From Dethiothermospora halolimnae (lineage in GTDB: Bacteria; Bacillota; Clostridia; Tissierellales; VENL01), in assembly GCF_037577855.1 (NCBI RefSeq), contig NZ_JBAKFX010000028.1, forward strand, positions 1 to 50,480: 50,480 nt of DNA, written 5' to 3'. The position numbers and the translations under genes are program-made. The notes under the pieces are model-generated. The model made no database searches. It saw only the letters and a program-made list of their open reading frames with translations, and was not told the origin of the DNA. Below are positions 5,895 through 14,984 of this stretch, piece after piece; the stretch's first letter is position 1; the number at the start of each line of letters is the position of its first letter.

Positions 5895-8543
5895 ATGGAA
5901 AATAATTTGTCAAAAACATACAATCCAAAAGAGTTTGAAGATAGACTTTATGATTATTGGAATGAAAATGGGTATTTTAAAGCAGAAGTAAATGAAGAAA
6001 AGGAGCCATTTACAATAATGATGCCTCCACCAAATGTTACAGGAAATCTTCATATGGGGCATGCCCTTAATGGAACTATACAGGATATACTTATTAGATG
6101 GAAGAGAATGGCAGGCTATGAAGCACTATGGCTTCCTGGAATGGACCATGCCAGTATATCAACTGAAGCTAGGGTAGTTGCTAAAATAAAGTCAGAGGGA
6201 AGTAGTAAACAGGAGTTGGGAAGAGAGAAATTTTTAGAAAAGGCTTGGGAATGGACAGAAGAATATGGTGGGAATATTAGAAATCAATTAACTAAGCTAG
6301 GAGTTTCCTGTGATTGGTCAAAAGAAAGATTTACATTAGATGAAGGATTAAGTAAAGCTGTAGAAAAAGTATTTATAAAGTTATATGAAAAGGGACTTAT
6401 ATATAGGGGAAATAGGATTATAAACTGGTGCCCTAGTTGTAAAACTGCATTATCCGATGCAGAGGTTGAACATGAGGAGTCTAAAGGGAAACTATGGCAT
6501 ATAAGATATCCAGTTAAGGATAGTGATGAATACATTGTTATAGCAACCACTAGACCAGAAACCATGTTAGGCGATGTTGCAGTTGCAGTTCACCCTGAAG
6601 ATGAAAAGTATAAAGAGTTAGTTGGGAAATCCCTTATTCTACCCCTTGTGGATAGGGAGATACCTATTGTGGCGGATGAATATGTTGAGATGGAGTTTGG
6701 TACAGGTGCGGTTAAGATAACTCCAGCCCATGACCCAAATGACTTTGAAGTGGGACTTAGACATGATTTAGAACAACTTAAAATCATGGATGATGATGCT
6801 AAAATAAATGAACATGGTGGAAAGTATAAAGGTCTTGAGAGATATGAGGCTAGAAAACAAATTATAAGGGACTTAGAGGAACAGGGATTTTTAGTTGAAA
6901 TAGAGGAACATGATCATAATGTTGGACATTGTGAGAGATGTAGTACAACCGTTGAACCTATTATTTCTAAACAATGGTTTGTGGCAATGGAGAAATTAGC
7001 GAAGCCTGCAATAGATGCATATAAAAATGGAGACTTAAAATTCGTTCCCGATAGATTTGGAAAAATATATTTAAATTGGCTTGAAAATATTAGAGATTGG
7101 TGTATATCAAGACAATTATGGTGGGGTCATAGATTACCTGTTTATCATTGTCAGGACTGTGATGAGATAATAGTTTCAGATGAAGAACCTAAAAAATGTA
7201 GTAAGTGTAATAGTGAAAATATAAAGCAAGATCCAGATACCCTAGATACTTGGTTCTCATCTGCTCTATGGCCTTTTTCAACTTTAGGATGGCCAGAAGA
7301 AACGGAAGAGCTAAAATATTTCTATCCAACAGATGTATTAGTAACGGGATATGATATCATATTCTTCTGGGTAGTTAGAATGGTATTTTCGGGTATAGAA
7401 AATATGGGAGAGATTCCATTTGAAGATGTATTTATAACAGGACTAGTAAGGGATCCCCAAGGGAGAAAAATGAGTAAGTCCCTTGGCAATGGTGTAGATC
7501 CCCTTGAAATAATAGAAAAATACGGTTCCGATGCATTGAGGTTTATGTTAATAACAGGTAATACTCCTGGAAATGATATGAGATTCCATATAGAAAAAGT
7601 GGAATCAAGCAGAAACTTTGCCAATAAATTGTGGAATGCTACTAGATTTGTTATAATGAACCTAGAAGAAGACATAATTGGTAAAGAAGATGCAAAGATT
7701 AGATTTAAAGAAGAGGATAAATGGGTGCTATCTAGGATTAACAATGTAACTAAAGAAGTTACAGAAAATCTTAATAAATATGAGCTTGGTATAGCTGCTC
7801 AAAAAATATATGACTTTACATGGAATGAATATTGCGACTGGTATATAGAAATGGTTAAACCGAGATTATATGGAGAAGATGAAGAGGATAAAAATACAGC
7901 TAGATATGTTCTAATAACAGTATTAAAGGATATATTAAAACTGCTTCATCCATTTATGCCTTTTATTACCGAGGAAATATGGCAGCATCTTCCACAAACT
8001 GATGGAAGTCTAATGGTGTCAGAGTGGCCTAAATATAGGGATGAAAACAACTATAAAGAGTCTGAGGAAAATATAGACTTTGTTATGGAAGCAGTAAGAA
8101 ATATTAGAAACATTAGGGCAGAAATGAATGTTATACCTTCTAAAAAAGCAAAATGTATATTCGTTACTCAAAATGATAGGGTAAAGGATATTTTAAATGT
8201 TGGAGAAGAGTATTTTAAAACATTGGCTTCAGCATCAGATATAGAAGTTAGGGAAACAAAGGAAGGTATTGGAGAAGATGCTATGTCTGCTGTGGTGGAA
8301 AATTGTGAAATATTCTTGCCATTAGAGGAATTAGTAGATATAGACAAGGAAATTGAAAGACTTGAAAAAGAAAAGAAAAAACTAGAAGGAGAGCTTAAGA
8401 GGGTAAAGGGTAAGCTATCAAATGCAGGCTTTGTAAATAAAGCACCAGAGCATGTTGTAAATGAAGAGAAGGAAAAACAAGTTAAGTACCAACAAATGAT
8501 GGATAAGGTTTTAGAAAGGTTGGAGAACTTGAAATCAAAGTAG
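5895..8543 (+). CDS. valS: Valyl-tRNA synthetase
   Basis: 882-aa class I aminoacyl-tRNA synthetase that charges tRNA-Val in the cytoplasm. The HIGH-type motif is NLHMGH (residues 51-56) and the KMSKS loop is RKMSKSLGN at about 523-531. Between them lie the CP1 editing domain (TTRPETMLGDVAVAVHP, GTGAVKITPAHDPNDFEVG), which removes mis-attached threonine, and zinc-type cysteine pairs. The anticodon-binding region (WNATRFVIMNL..., CDWYIEM) and the C-terminal coiled coil (IERLEKEKKKLEGELKRVKGKL) complete the expected order. The ATG at 5895 follows GAGGAGG at 5881-5887. Controlled by the upstream valine T-box. Confidence 0.98.
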   Translation: MENNLSKTYNPKEFEDRLYDYWNENGYFKAEVNEEKEPFTIMMPPPNVTGNLHMGHALNGTIQDILIRWKRMAGYEALWLPGMDHASISTEARVVAKIKSEGSSKQELGREKFLEKAWEWTEEYGGNIRNQLTKLGVSCDWSKERFTLDEGLSKAVEKVFIKLYEKGLIYRGNRIINWCPSCKTALSDAEVEHEESKGKLWHIRYPVKDSDEYIVIATTRPETMLGDVAVAVHPEDEKYKELVGKSLILPLVDREIPIVADEYVEMEFGTGAVKITPAHDPNDFEVGLRHDLEQLKIMDDDAKINEHGGKYKGLERYEARKQIIRDLEEQGFLVEIEEHDHNVGHCERCSTTVEPIISKQWFVAMEKLAKPAIDAYKNGDLKFVPDRFGKIYLNWLENIRDWCISRQLWWGHRLPVYHCQDCDEIIVSDEEPKKCSKCNSENIKQDPDTLDTWFSSALWPFSTLGWPEETEELKYFYPTDVLVTGYDIIFFWVVRMVFSGIENMGEIPFEDVFITGLVRDPQGRKMSKSLGNGVDPLEIIEKYGSDALRFMLITGNTPGNDMRFHIEKVESSRNFANKLWNATRFVIMNLEEDIIGKEDAKIRFKEEDKWVLSRINNVTKEVTENLNKYELGIAAQKIYDFTWNEYCDWYIEMVKPRLYGEDEEDKNTARYVLITVLKDILKLLHPFMPFITEEIWQHLPQTDGSLMVSEWPKYRDENNYKESEENIDFVMEAVRNIRNIRAEMNVIPSKKAKCIFVTQNDRVKDILNVGEEYFKTLASASDIEVRETKEGIGEDAMSAVVENCEIFLPLEELVDIDKEIERLEKEKKKLEGELKRVKGKLSNAGFVNKAPEHVVNEEKEKQVKYQQMMDKVLERLENLKSK

Positions 8544-8556
8544 TAGCATGAGTTGG

Positions 8557-8716
8557 GGGATTACGAATCCCCCAACAACTTTCAAGGTGGGATTACGAAT
8601 CCCCCAACAACTTTCGAGCTGGGATTACGAATCCCCCAACAACTTTCAAGCTGGGATTACGAATTCTTCAACAACTTTCAAGTTGGGATTACGAATCCTT
8701 TAATAACTTTAAATTG
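8557..8716. repeat. Tandem repeat, five copies of a 32-bp hairpin unit
   Basis: GGGATTACGAATC recurs at exactly 32-base steps (8557, 8589, 8621, 8653, 8685). The first three copies keep a perfect GGGGATTACGAATCCCC hairpin; the last two have decayed right arms. It sits right after valS and may act as its terminator. There are no unique spacers, so it is not a CRISPR array. Confidence 0.9.
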
Positions 8717-8748
8717 AATAAAAGATTATGAATATTACAATGACTGTA

Positions 8749-8930
8749 AAGGTAGCTTGGAATTAACTCCAAGCTACCTTTACAAAAAGCAACAGACAGT
8801 GGATAGTGGACAATTGATAATGCACAGTTAAGATGCAAATCATCTAAAGCGGGTTTGAAATATAATATTTTATGAACATAGTGAATAAAATCACTGTAAC
8901 TATCAATTGTCAATTGCCAACTGTCAACTA
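8749..8930. repeat. Palindromic (MITE-like) element, copy A, with adjoining hairpin
   Basis: 8749-8783 is a hairpin (GTAGCTTGGAATT and its complement). It is followed by a 140-bp element (8791-8930) whose ends are variants of TTGACAATTGACA in inverted orientation and whose interior holds a CAAATC...GATTTG-like stem and a GAACATAGTGAATAAAA block. Related copies lie at 15961-16095, 42634-42757 and, outer arms only, 19432-19625. Confidence 0.75.
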
Positions 8931-8948
8931 TATAAAGGGGGACATACT

Positions 8949-10625
8949 ATGAGGTTAAAAAGAAAGGTACCTATCATTACAATAGCTATCTTCATTATCT
9001 TTATGTTAGCTATTAGTTCAATGCATATTTGGACAAATCTTAAACTGTTAAAGAGGCGACCATCGCCGGACTGGAGTGGAGAGTTCACCGTAGGAGATTA
9101 TAATACAACATATAAGAGGACTATAATAAAAGAGATAGATAATGATAAATTTATTTTAGTGTACTTTACAGATGAAGATAGTGAGAAGCTAAATATAGCA
9201 AAGGTAGATAAAAAACTTAAAGTATTAGATAAATATAACGTGGAATTAGATGGATTAAGTTATCATAGGATTTTTTCCAGTGAATACTACTTAAAAGATA
9301 AAGATTTTTATTGGAGAGATTATAAGGATAATTCTTTATACAAGGGAAGTTTTAATAATAATTATAAAAAATTATCCAATAGGGAAAAAGTGTTTGATAA
9401 TATAAAACACTTTAGTTTTTATGAAAATGGAGAGGAAACCTATTTAGCATTGGCATATACCGATGGTAGTGTTGAAGTTTTAAAAAAGGAAGATGCTGGA
9501 TTTGTAAAACTAGATAGTCCTAAGAATCTAAAGGGAATCGTAAAGGTTGGACTAGAAAAGTTTAATGATACCATATATCTTCAGGCCATTGAAAATGAAA
9601 GTAGAAGATCCTCAGATATAAAGCGAATATATGTAAGTGAATACAAGGAAAAAAGCTGGTCAAATCCAATACTAATGGATGAAGTTATGGAAGTTAAGGC
9701 GGGATTGAAGGATGCCCAAATAGGTATCGATGGAAACTACGTATATAATATTAGTACGGTTGAACAAAATGGAGTGAATACATATATATATAATCTATCA
9801 TCATATGATAAGACAACTAAGGAGCTATCAACTAAAAAGGGAATAGAAAGGGCATCTGAAATAGGAGTAGATGGATTTGCAGATGTGCCTACTCTCGTAA
9901 GTAATGATGGTGATTTAATAGTCTATACCACTGGATTAACCAATCTTGATAAAATGTCAAAAAGGGCAAATGTCATTAAACTAACTTTATCAGGAGATGA
10001 TATGAAAGATGTAAAACTATTATCAAATACACTAAGATGGTCTAGTAATGTATCCTTTATAAAAACGGATAATTATAAATATGTATTTTGGACTGACCCA
10101 ATGGATATAGATGATAGAACCATATTTGCTGCAAGTAATGATCCGGAACTGGTTGCTAAAGATGAAAAAATAGTTTTCGAAGACTTTAAACAGGCCCTTT
10201 ATTTACAACTTCCTGTTATAATATATGCTGTATTCAATGTGTTTGGAGTTAGATTTATGTCAATTTTACCGGCATTATTATTACTAGTTGTTCTTATAAT
10301 ATTTAATGAAAAAATTGAAAAGCGCTTTTGGCTTGTATTTATTTTGGCAGCTATAGTTAATACAATAGTTCAAATAAACTCTATGGATTTCTTCTATGAT
10401 GGTATAACCTATAGTTATATACCGGAATTTTTGAAAATCAGTTATGCTGAATATATAGTACCTATAGCTTTCACAATATTAGGCATTATCACCAGTTGGA
10501 TATTAAAAAAGGAAAAACCGTTAATTTCCATAGGGGTTACCTATATCATATATTTACTGATATCTGTGATTATGCTTAATTTCCTATATGGACAATATGT
10601 ATATATGAACTCTATATTTATATAA
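8949..10625 (+). CDS. Membrane protein of unknown function with large extracellular domain
   Basis: 558 aa. An N-terminal membrane helix (residues 9-27) is followed by about 390 residues of strand-rich sequence with repeated 'Y-x-S-x-Y/D' and aspartate-rich turns (VLKK, VSEYKEKSWSNPILMD, YVFWTDPMDIDDRTIFAAS), suggestive of a beta-propeller-like extracytoplasmic sensor or binding domain. The last 150 residues carry five or six membrane helices (AVFNVFGVRFMSILPALLLLVVLIIF onward). The ATG at 8949 has AAAGGGGG at 8934-8941; the frame upstream of it runs into the repeat element. No family recognised. It follows the repeats after valS and precedes folC, from which a terminator separates it. Confidence 0.75.
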   Translation: MRLKRKVPIITIAIFIIFMLAISSMHIWTNLKLLKRRPSPDWSGEFTVGDYNTTYKRTIIKEIDNDKFILVYFTDEDSEKLNIAKVDKKLKVLDKYNVELDGLSYHRIFSSEYYLKDKDFYWRDYKDNSLYKGSFNNNYKKLSNREKVFDNIKHFSFYENGEETYLALAYTDGSVEVLKKEDAGFVKLDSPKNLKGIVKVGLEKFNDTIYLQAIENESRRSSDIKRIYVSEYKEKSWSNPILMDEVMEVKAGLKDAQIGIDGNYVYNISTVEQNGVNTYIYNLSSYDKTTKELSTKKGIERASEIGVDGFADVPTLVSNDGDLIVYTTGLTNLDKMSKRANVIKLTLSGDDMKDVKLLSNTLRWSSNVSFIKTDNYKYVFWTDPMDIDDRTIFAASNDPELVAKDEKIVFEDFKQALYLQLPVIIYAVFNVFGVRFMSILPALLLLVVLIIFNEKIEKRFWLVFILAAIVNTIVQINSMDFFYDGITYSYIPEFLKISYAEYIVPIAFTILGIITSWILKKEKPLISIGVTYIIYLLISVIMLNFLYGQYVYMNSIFI

Positions 10626-10635
10626 AGGAAATCTT

Positions 10636-10674
10636 AAGAAAAACATCGTCAAGATACGATGTTTTTCTTGTTTT
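10636..10674 (+). terminator. Terminator before folC
   Basis: A 13-bp stem (AAGAAAAACATCG with its complement) and an 8-base loop, followed by TTGTTTT. Confidence 0.85.
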
Positions 10675-10736
10675 ATGTAAAAATTCACGGTAAAATATAT
10701 TTAGTCAATAAAAGTATAAGATATAGGAGTGAGAAC

Positions 10737-12032
10737 ATGAATTACAATGAAGCTATTGAATATATACATGGAACTAAAAAATTCGGAAGTAAATTAGGCT
10801 TAGATAATATAAGACATCTATTAAAGTTAATGGGAGATCCCCATGAAGAATTAAAATTTATACATGTAGCAGGAACCAATGGAAAGGGTTCTACATCTTC
10901 ATATATAACAAGTATATTAAAAGAAGCTAATTATAGAGTAGGTTTATTTACATCTCCTTATTTAGAGAAGTTTACCGAAAGGATAAGAATAAATGATGAC
11001 AATATCCCTGATGGAGATTTAGCTAGAATAGTTGTTTCTGTTAAAGAAAAAGTAGAAGAAATGGTTGAGGATGGATTTAATCATCCAACGGAATTTGAAA
11101 TTGTAACAGCTATAGCATTACAGTATTTTAAAGAAACTAATGTGGACTTTGTAGTGTTAGAAGTTGGACTAGGGGGGAGATATGATTCCACCAATGTTAT
11201 AAACTCCACACTAGTATCGGTTATAACACCTATAGGTATGGACCATACCGATATATTGGGAGATACATTGTCTAAGATAGCATACGAAAAGGCTGGTATT
11301 ATTAAAAATGATAGTTTTGTTATAAGTTATCCACAAAAAGAGGAAGCTCTAGAGGTGGTAAAATCTGTTGCTAATGAAAAAAATGCTGATCTTACCATTG
11401 TACCTATGGAGAATCTTAAGATAAAGAGCTTATCTCAAGACGGTAGTAAATTCGATTTTAAATATAATAATTATGATTTAAGGGATTTAAATGCAGGATT
11501 ATTAGGAGAGCATCAAGCCTATAATGCATCTACTGCCTTAACTACAATCTTGGCTATGAGGGATAAAGGATTTGTAAATGTAACTGAAGAGGAAATAAGA
11601 AAGGGATTAGAAAACACAAAGTGGATGGGAAGACTTGAAGTGGTAAGGAGAAAACCTACATTTGTAATAGATGGTGCCCATAATGTAGAAGGCATTGAAT
11701 CCCTTAGAAAGGCATTGGATAATGTATTTAAATATAATAGATTAATATTAGGGGTTGGAATGTTAGCTGACAAAGATGTTGAAAATATGATTCCTAAGTT
11801 GGTAGAGGTTGCCGATGAGGTAATAACTACTACACCTAATATATTTAGAGCTATGGAGGGAAGGGATTTAGCTAAAATAGTTAAAAAATACAATGAAAAC
11901 TGTATTGCAGAGGAAAATATAGAAAAGGCTATAGAAAAGGCTATGGAGATTGCAAATGAAGATGATCTAATAGTTTTTGCAGGGTCACTATATTTGATTG
12001 GAGATGTAAGAAAAATAATCATGGCAAAATAG
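10737..12032 (+). CDS. folC: Dihydrofolate synthase / folylpolyglutamate synthase
   Basis: 431 aa, cytoplasmic. It adds glutamate to dihydropteroate and/or extends the polyglutamate tail of folates with ATP. Mur-ligase-type fold: P-loop HVAGTNGKGST (residues 44-53), the TSPYLEKFTERIRIN folate loop, EVGLGGRYDSTNV, and the C-terminal VIDGAHNVEGIESL motif typical of FolC. Start chosen at the ATG at 10737 (AGGAGTG at 10726-10732); the 26 residues upstream in the same frame overlap the terminator and are not expected to be translated. In many Clostridia folC follows valS, as it does here once the membrane protein is disregarded. Confidence 0.95.
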   Translation: MNYNEAIEYIHGTKKFGSKLGLDNIRHLLKLMGDPHEELKFIHVAGTNGKGSTSSYITSILKEANYRVGLFTSPYLEKFTERIRINDDNIPDGDLARIVVSVKEKVEEMVEDGFNHPTEFEIVTAIALQYFKETNVDFVVLEVGLGGRYDSTNVINSTLVSVITPIGMDHTDILGDTLSKIAYEKAGIIKNDSFVISYPQKEEALEVVKSVANEKNADLTIVPMENLKIKSLSQDGSKFDFKYNNYDLRDLNAGLLGEHQAYNASTALTTILAMRDKGFVNVTEEEIRKGLENTKWMGRLEVVRRKPTFVIDGAHNVEGIESLRKALDNVFKYNRLILGVGMLADKDVENMIPKLVEVADEVITTTPNIFRAMEGRDLAKIVKKYNENCIAEENIEKAIEKAMEIANEDDLIVFAGSLYLIGDVRKIIMAK

Positions 12033-12093
12033 TTATTATTTTTCCTATGGTGAATAAACTATAATATATAACACACACTATAGGAGGAAAATA

Positions 12094-12309
12094 ATGGATA
12101 TAATAAAATTTAGACCCTACAAAAATGTAAACGATGATAGACTTATTTGGAAGATAAACAATAATATGAAAATATTAAGAAAATTATCGGAAAAAGATAA
12201 TGAAGGATATAATGAAAAAAAGTTTTTGTTAAATGATATGATAATAGAGGCAAAGAAGAGGAAGATTAAACTTGACGATAAAACATTTATGAAAAATATA
12301 TTAATGTAA
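12094..12309 (+). CDS. Small charged protein of unknown function
   Basis: 71 aa, basic and hydrophilic, no membrane segment, probably helical (DDRLIWKINNNMKILRKLSEKD). The ribosome site TAGGAGG is 7 bases before the ATG and a good terminator follows directly, so it is a credible gene. No family recognised. It may be cotranscribed with folC, 61 bases upstream. Confidence 0.6.
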   Translation: MDIIKFRPYKNVNDDRLIWKINNNMKILRKLSEKDNEGYNEKKFLLNDMIIEAKKRKIKLDDKTFMKNILM

Positions 12310-12312
12310 TAT

Positions 12313-12350
12313 GGGAGAGATACTAAATTTTTTAGTATCTCTTTTTTTTG
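12313..12350 (+). terminator. Terminator
   Basis: GAGAGATACTAAA paired with TTTAGTATCTC, then eight Ts. Confidence 0.9.
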
Positions 12351-12496
12351 GGTAAAATAAATTTAGATATATTGACTATAATATGTATTAAGCCAAATGT
12401 GTAGAATATTAACATAGAGTAATACATATTACGAATATATAATAGTATGGTCAATGAAGTTATACATAAAATAATAAACTGAAAGGAAGTGAAAAA

Positions 12497-13825
12497 ATGA
12501 CAGAATTAACTTCAACACTTAAAGGTATAAGTGATTTTTTATGGGGTACTCCTCTACTTATACTTTTATTGGGAACTGGAATATTTTTAACTTTAAGGTT
12601 GAAAGTTATCCAGATTAGAAAGTTACCAACATCTTTTAAATATTTATTTGCCAAAGGCGGTGGTGATGGAGATATATCCCCATTTCAAGCCTTAACTACA
12701 GCTTTGGCTGCATCAATAGGAACTGGTAATATAGTAGGTGTTGCAACTGCAATAGGTGCCGGTGGTCCAGGGGCTCTTTTCTGGATGTGGATTACAGCTC
12801 TTTTAGGAATGGCAACTAAATATTCTGAGGCTGTTTTATCTATTAAATATAGGGTTAGAAGTAAGAAAGGTGAAGTTTCCGGCGGACCTATGTATTACAT
12901 AGAAAAGGGTCTTAATATGAAGTGGCTTGGGGCATTATTTGCTCTATTTGCTACTATAGCATCCTTTGGTATAGGGAATATGGTTCAAGCAAACTCAATT
13001 TCAGAGGCTTTAGAAACTAGTTTTGATGTTCCTCCTTGGGCAACAGGTATAGTTATAACTATAGCCGCTGCATTGGTTATAATAGGGGGAATAAAATCCA
13101 TAGGTAAAGTAACCGGGTACTTAGTACCTATTATGGCAGGAGGATATATAATAGGATGTTTTGCTATATTAATAATACAAGCAGATGCTATACCCGATGC
13201 TTTTAGTCTAATATTTAATAATGCCTTTACAGGAACGGCAGCAGTAGGTGGCTTTATAGGAGCCACTGTAAGGCAGGCAATAAAAAGTGGTGTATCTAGA
13301 GGTATATTTTCAAATGAAGCGGGTCTAGGTAGTGCTCCAATAGCTCAGGCAGCAGCTCAAACTGATTCACCTGCTAGGCAAGGATTAGTATCAATGTTAG
13401 ATACTTTTATAGATACTATAATAGTATGTACATTTACTGGACTAGTAATTATAACCACTGGGGCTTGGGAAGCTGGAGTTAAAGGACCGGCCATGGTCAC
13501 AAAAGCCTTTAACACAGCATTACCGGGACCAGGAGGATATATAGTTTCCTTTGGTATAATATTCTTTGCCTTTTCAACTATACTTGGATGGAGTTATTAT
13601 GGTGAAAAGTGTTTAGAGTATCTAACGGGACACTGGACGGTTAAATACTATAAAATAATATTTATACTTGCAATAATGGGAGGAGCAGTGGCTAAAATAG
13701 ACTTAGTTTGGGCTCTAGCCGATGTTATGAATGCATTGATGGCTGTACCTAACCTAATTGGTTTAATAGGTTTAAGTGGCATTGTAGTGGCTGAGACAAG
13801 GAAATATTGGAACGGAATTAAATGA
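12497..13825 (+). CDS. Alanine/glycine:cation (sodium) symporter, AGCS family
   Basis: 442 aa with about ten or eleven membrane helices. The AGCS signature is clear: FQALTTALAASIGTGNIVGVATAIGAGGPGALFWMW, then RVRSKKGEVSGGPMYYIEKGL and GVSRGIFSNEAGLGSAPIAQAAAQT, characteristic of sodium-coupled alanine or glycine importers (AlsT/DagA type). Length matches the family. The ATG at 12497 follows AAAGGAAG at 12481-12488. It has its own intergenic leader but I see no glycine riboswitch there. The choice between alanine, glycine and glutamine cannot be made by eye. Confidence 0.93.
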   Translation: MTELTSTLKGISDFLWGTPLLILLLGTGIFLTLRLKVIQIRKLPTSFKYLFAKGGGDGDISPFQALTTALAASIGTGNIVGVATAIGAGGPGALFWMWITALLGMATKYSEAVLSIKYRVRSKKGEVSGGPMYYIEKGLNMKWLGALFALFATIASFGIGNMVQANSISEALETSFDVPPWATGIVITIAAALVIIGGIKSIGKVTGYLVPIMAGGYIIGCFAILIIQADAIPDAFSLIFNNAFTGTAAVGGFIGATVRQAIKSGVSRGIFSNEAGLGSAPIAQAAAQTDSPARQGLVSMLDTFIDTIIVCTFTGLVIITTGAWEAGVKGPAMVTKAFNTALPGPGGYIVSFGIIFFAFSTILGWSYYGEKCLEYLTGHWTVKYYKIIFILAIMGGAVAKIDLVWALADVMNALMAVPNLIGLIGLSGIVVAETRKYWNGIK

Positions 13826-13935
13826 TAGAGGAAAGATGAGAGTGGAGAGATGAGAGATGGGAAAGATGCCAAAGGCATCTTTCTTATTTTTTGTATTTTA
13901 TCTCTCCTCTTTCCATTCTCCCTTCTCCACTATTT
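13826..13935. repeat. Purine/pyrimidine inverted repeat with terminator core
   Basis: A G/A-rich arm (GAGGAAAGATGAGAG...) and a C/T-rich arm (TTTATCTCTCCTCTTTCC...CTTCTCCAC) flank a hairpin (AAAGATGCC-AAA-GGCATCTTT, 13862-13882). The core probably terminates the symporter transcript. Confidence 0.6.
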
Positions 13936-14021
13936 TCTCGGACTTGCACTGATAATATTATATATGCATAAACTGATGTATAAGTAAATAATCTTGGATG
14001 TGATGCGATGGAAGTGATGAG

Positions 14022-14954
14022 ATGGATATGACTGGGAGAAAACTATTGGTTGCTAACTCTGGAAGTGATTCCATAAGTATTATTGACCTTGAAGATGACT
14101 TTAAGTGCAGGACTTTTTTTCTAGACCTTTATAACAATGATAAAGTGAATAAAGTTAGTTCATTACCCTGCTTAGGGCCTCATCAAATTATTAAAAGTCA
14201 AAATAATAAAGAGTTATATTCTATTAATACTTATGATAACAGCATATATAAGGTATGTATTGATAAACAAAAAATTAAAGGTAGTTTATTTACAGGATGT
14301 TCTCCCTCCCATGGAGGATTACTAGATGAATATATCCTAATTACCAATGGAGACTCCAATTCTATATCAGTGATAGATGAAGAAGAATTTCAACTTATTG
14401 AAAATATTTCAGTGGGAGAAAAACCCCATGACATTAAAATTGATAAAAAGAATAACAAAGTTTATATAGCAAATAGTGATAGTTACTCTATAGACGTGGT
14501 AAATATATATGATAATTACCAGCATAGGATTAAGTTACCCTATAAGCCATTTCATATTATATTGAAAGAGAAAAAAATATATGTACTATGTCCACAAAAT
14601 AATGGTATGACAGAAAGTGCTGTTCTTATAGTTGATAGACATAATGAAGAGATATTAAAAAAAGGATATATAAAAGGGGTAATTATGGATATGGCGATTT
14701 TAGAAGAACAGGGTTTTATGTTTATAACTAATATTGATGATGGCTATTTGTATAAGATGGATATGGCTAATATGGAAATAATAAATAAATATCATTTGTC
14801 GGGCATGCCTAATAATATTTTATGGGATGGAAATGATAAGTTATTTATAACCAATGCATTAAAAAATCAATTGGTTATATTTAATATTTTAACAGAAAGG
14901 GTAGAAAGAAATATACGGGTTGGATTAGAGCCAAATGGATTATTGTTATTATAG
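14022..14954 (+). CDS. YncE-type beta-propeller protein
   Basis: 310 aa made of repeated blades of about 40-45 residues, each with the pattern 'L-x-V/I-T/A-N-S-x-S-x-S-I-x-V-I-D' (LLVANSGSDSISIIDLE, ILITNGDSNSISVIDEE, VYIANSDSYSIDVVNIY, LFITNALKNQLVIFNI). This is the seven-bladed YVTN/YncE propeller. There is no signal peptide, so it appears cytoplasmic, which is common in Clostridia. Its ligand is unknown. The ATG at 14022 is preceded by GGAAGTGATG; a second ATG lies two codons on. Convergent with the DUF4364 gene. Confidence 0.8.
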   Translation: MDMTGRKLLVANSGSDSISIIDLEDDFKCRTFFLDLYNNDKVNKVSSLPCLGPHQIIKSQNNKELYSINTYDNSIYKVCIDKQKIKGSLFTGCSPSHGGLLDEYILITNGDSNSISVIDEEEFQLIENISVGEKPHDIKIDKKNNKVYIANSDSYSIDVVNIYDNYQHRIKLPYKPFHIILKEKKIYVLCPQNNGMTESAVLIVDRHNEEILKKGYIKGVIMDMAILEEQGFMFITNIDDGYLYKMDMANMEIINKYHLSGMPNNILWDGNDKLFITNALKNQLVIFNILTERVERNIRVGLEPNGLLLL

Positions 14955-14980
14955 GGCTGGATATATCCAGCTCTATAATA
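14951..14980. terminator. Bidirectional hairpin between convergent genes
   Basis: GGGCTGGATATATCCAGCTC stem at 14954-14974, AT-rich flanks on both sides; serves the propeller gene and possibly the DUF4364 gene. Confidence 0.6.
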
Positions 14981-14984
14981 ATAA

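Noticed and set aside
7322..7744. 140-aa minus-strand frame within valS
   Set aside because: A shadow of the valS coding strand, with no ribosome site and serine/leucine-rich mirror composition. The same applies to other long antisense frames, for example at 42088-42741 within the OPT gene and 11519-12022 within folC.
8557..8716. CRISPR array
   Set aside because: The regular 32-bp repeat has no unique spacers between units and no cas genes lie nearby.
8689..8913. 74-aa minus-strand gene
   Set aside because: Lies wholly in the tandem repeat and palindromic element; no ribosome site.
12355..12496. Glycine riboswitch before the AGCS transporter
   Set aside because: The 140-base gap shows no glycine-aptamer core sequence and no attenuator.
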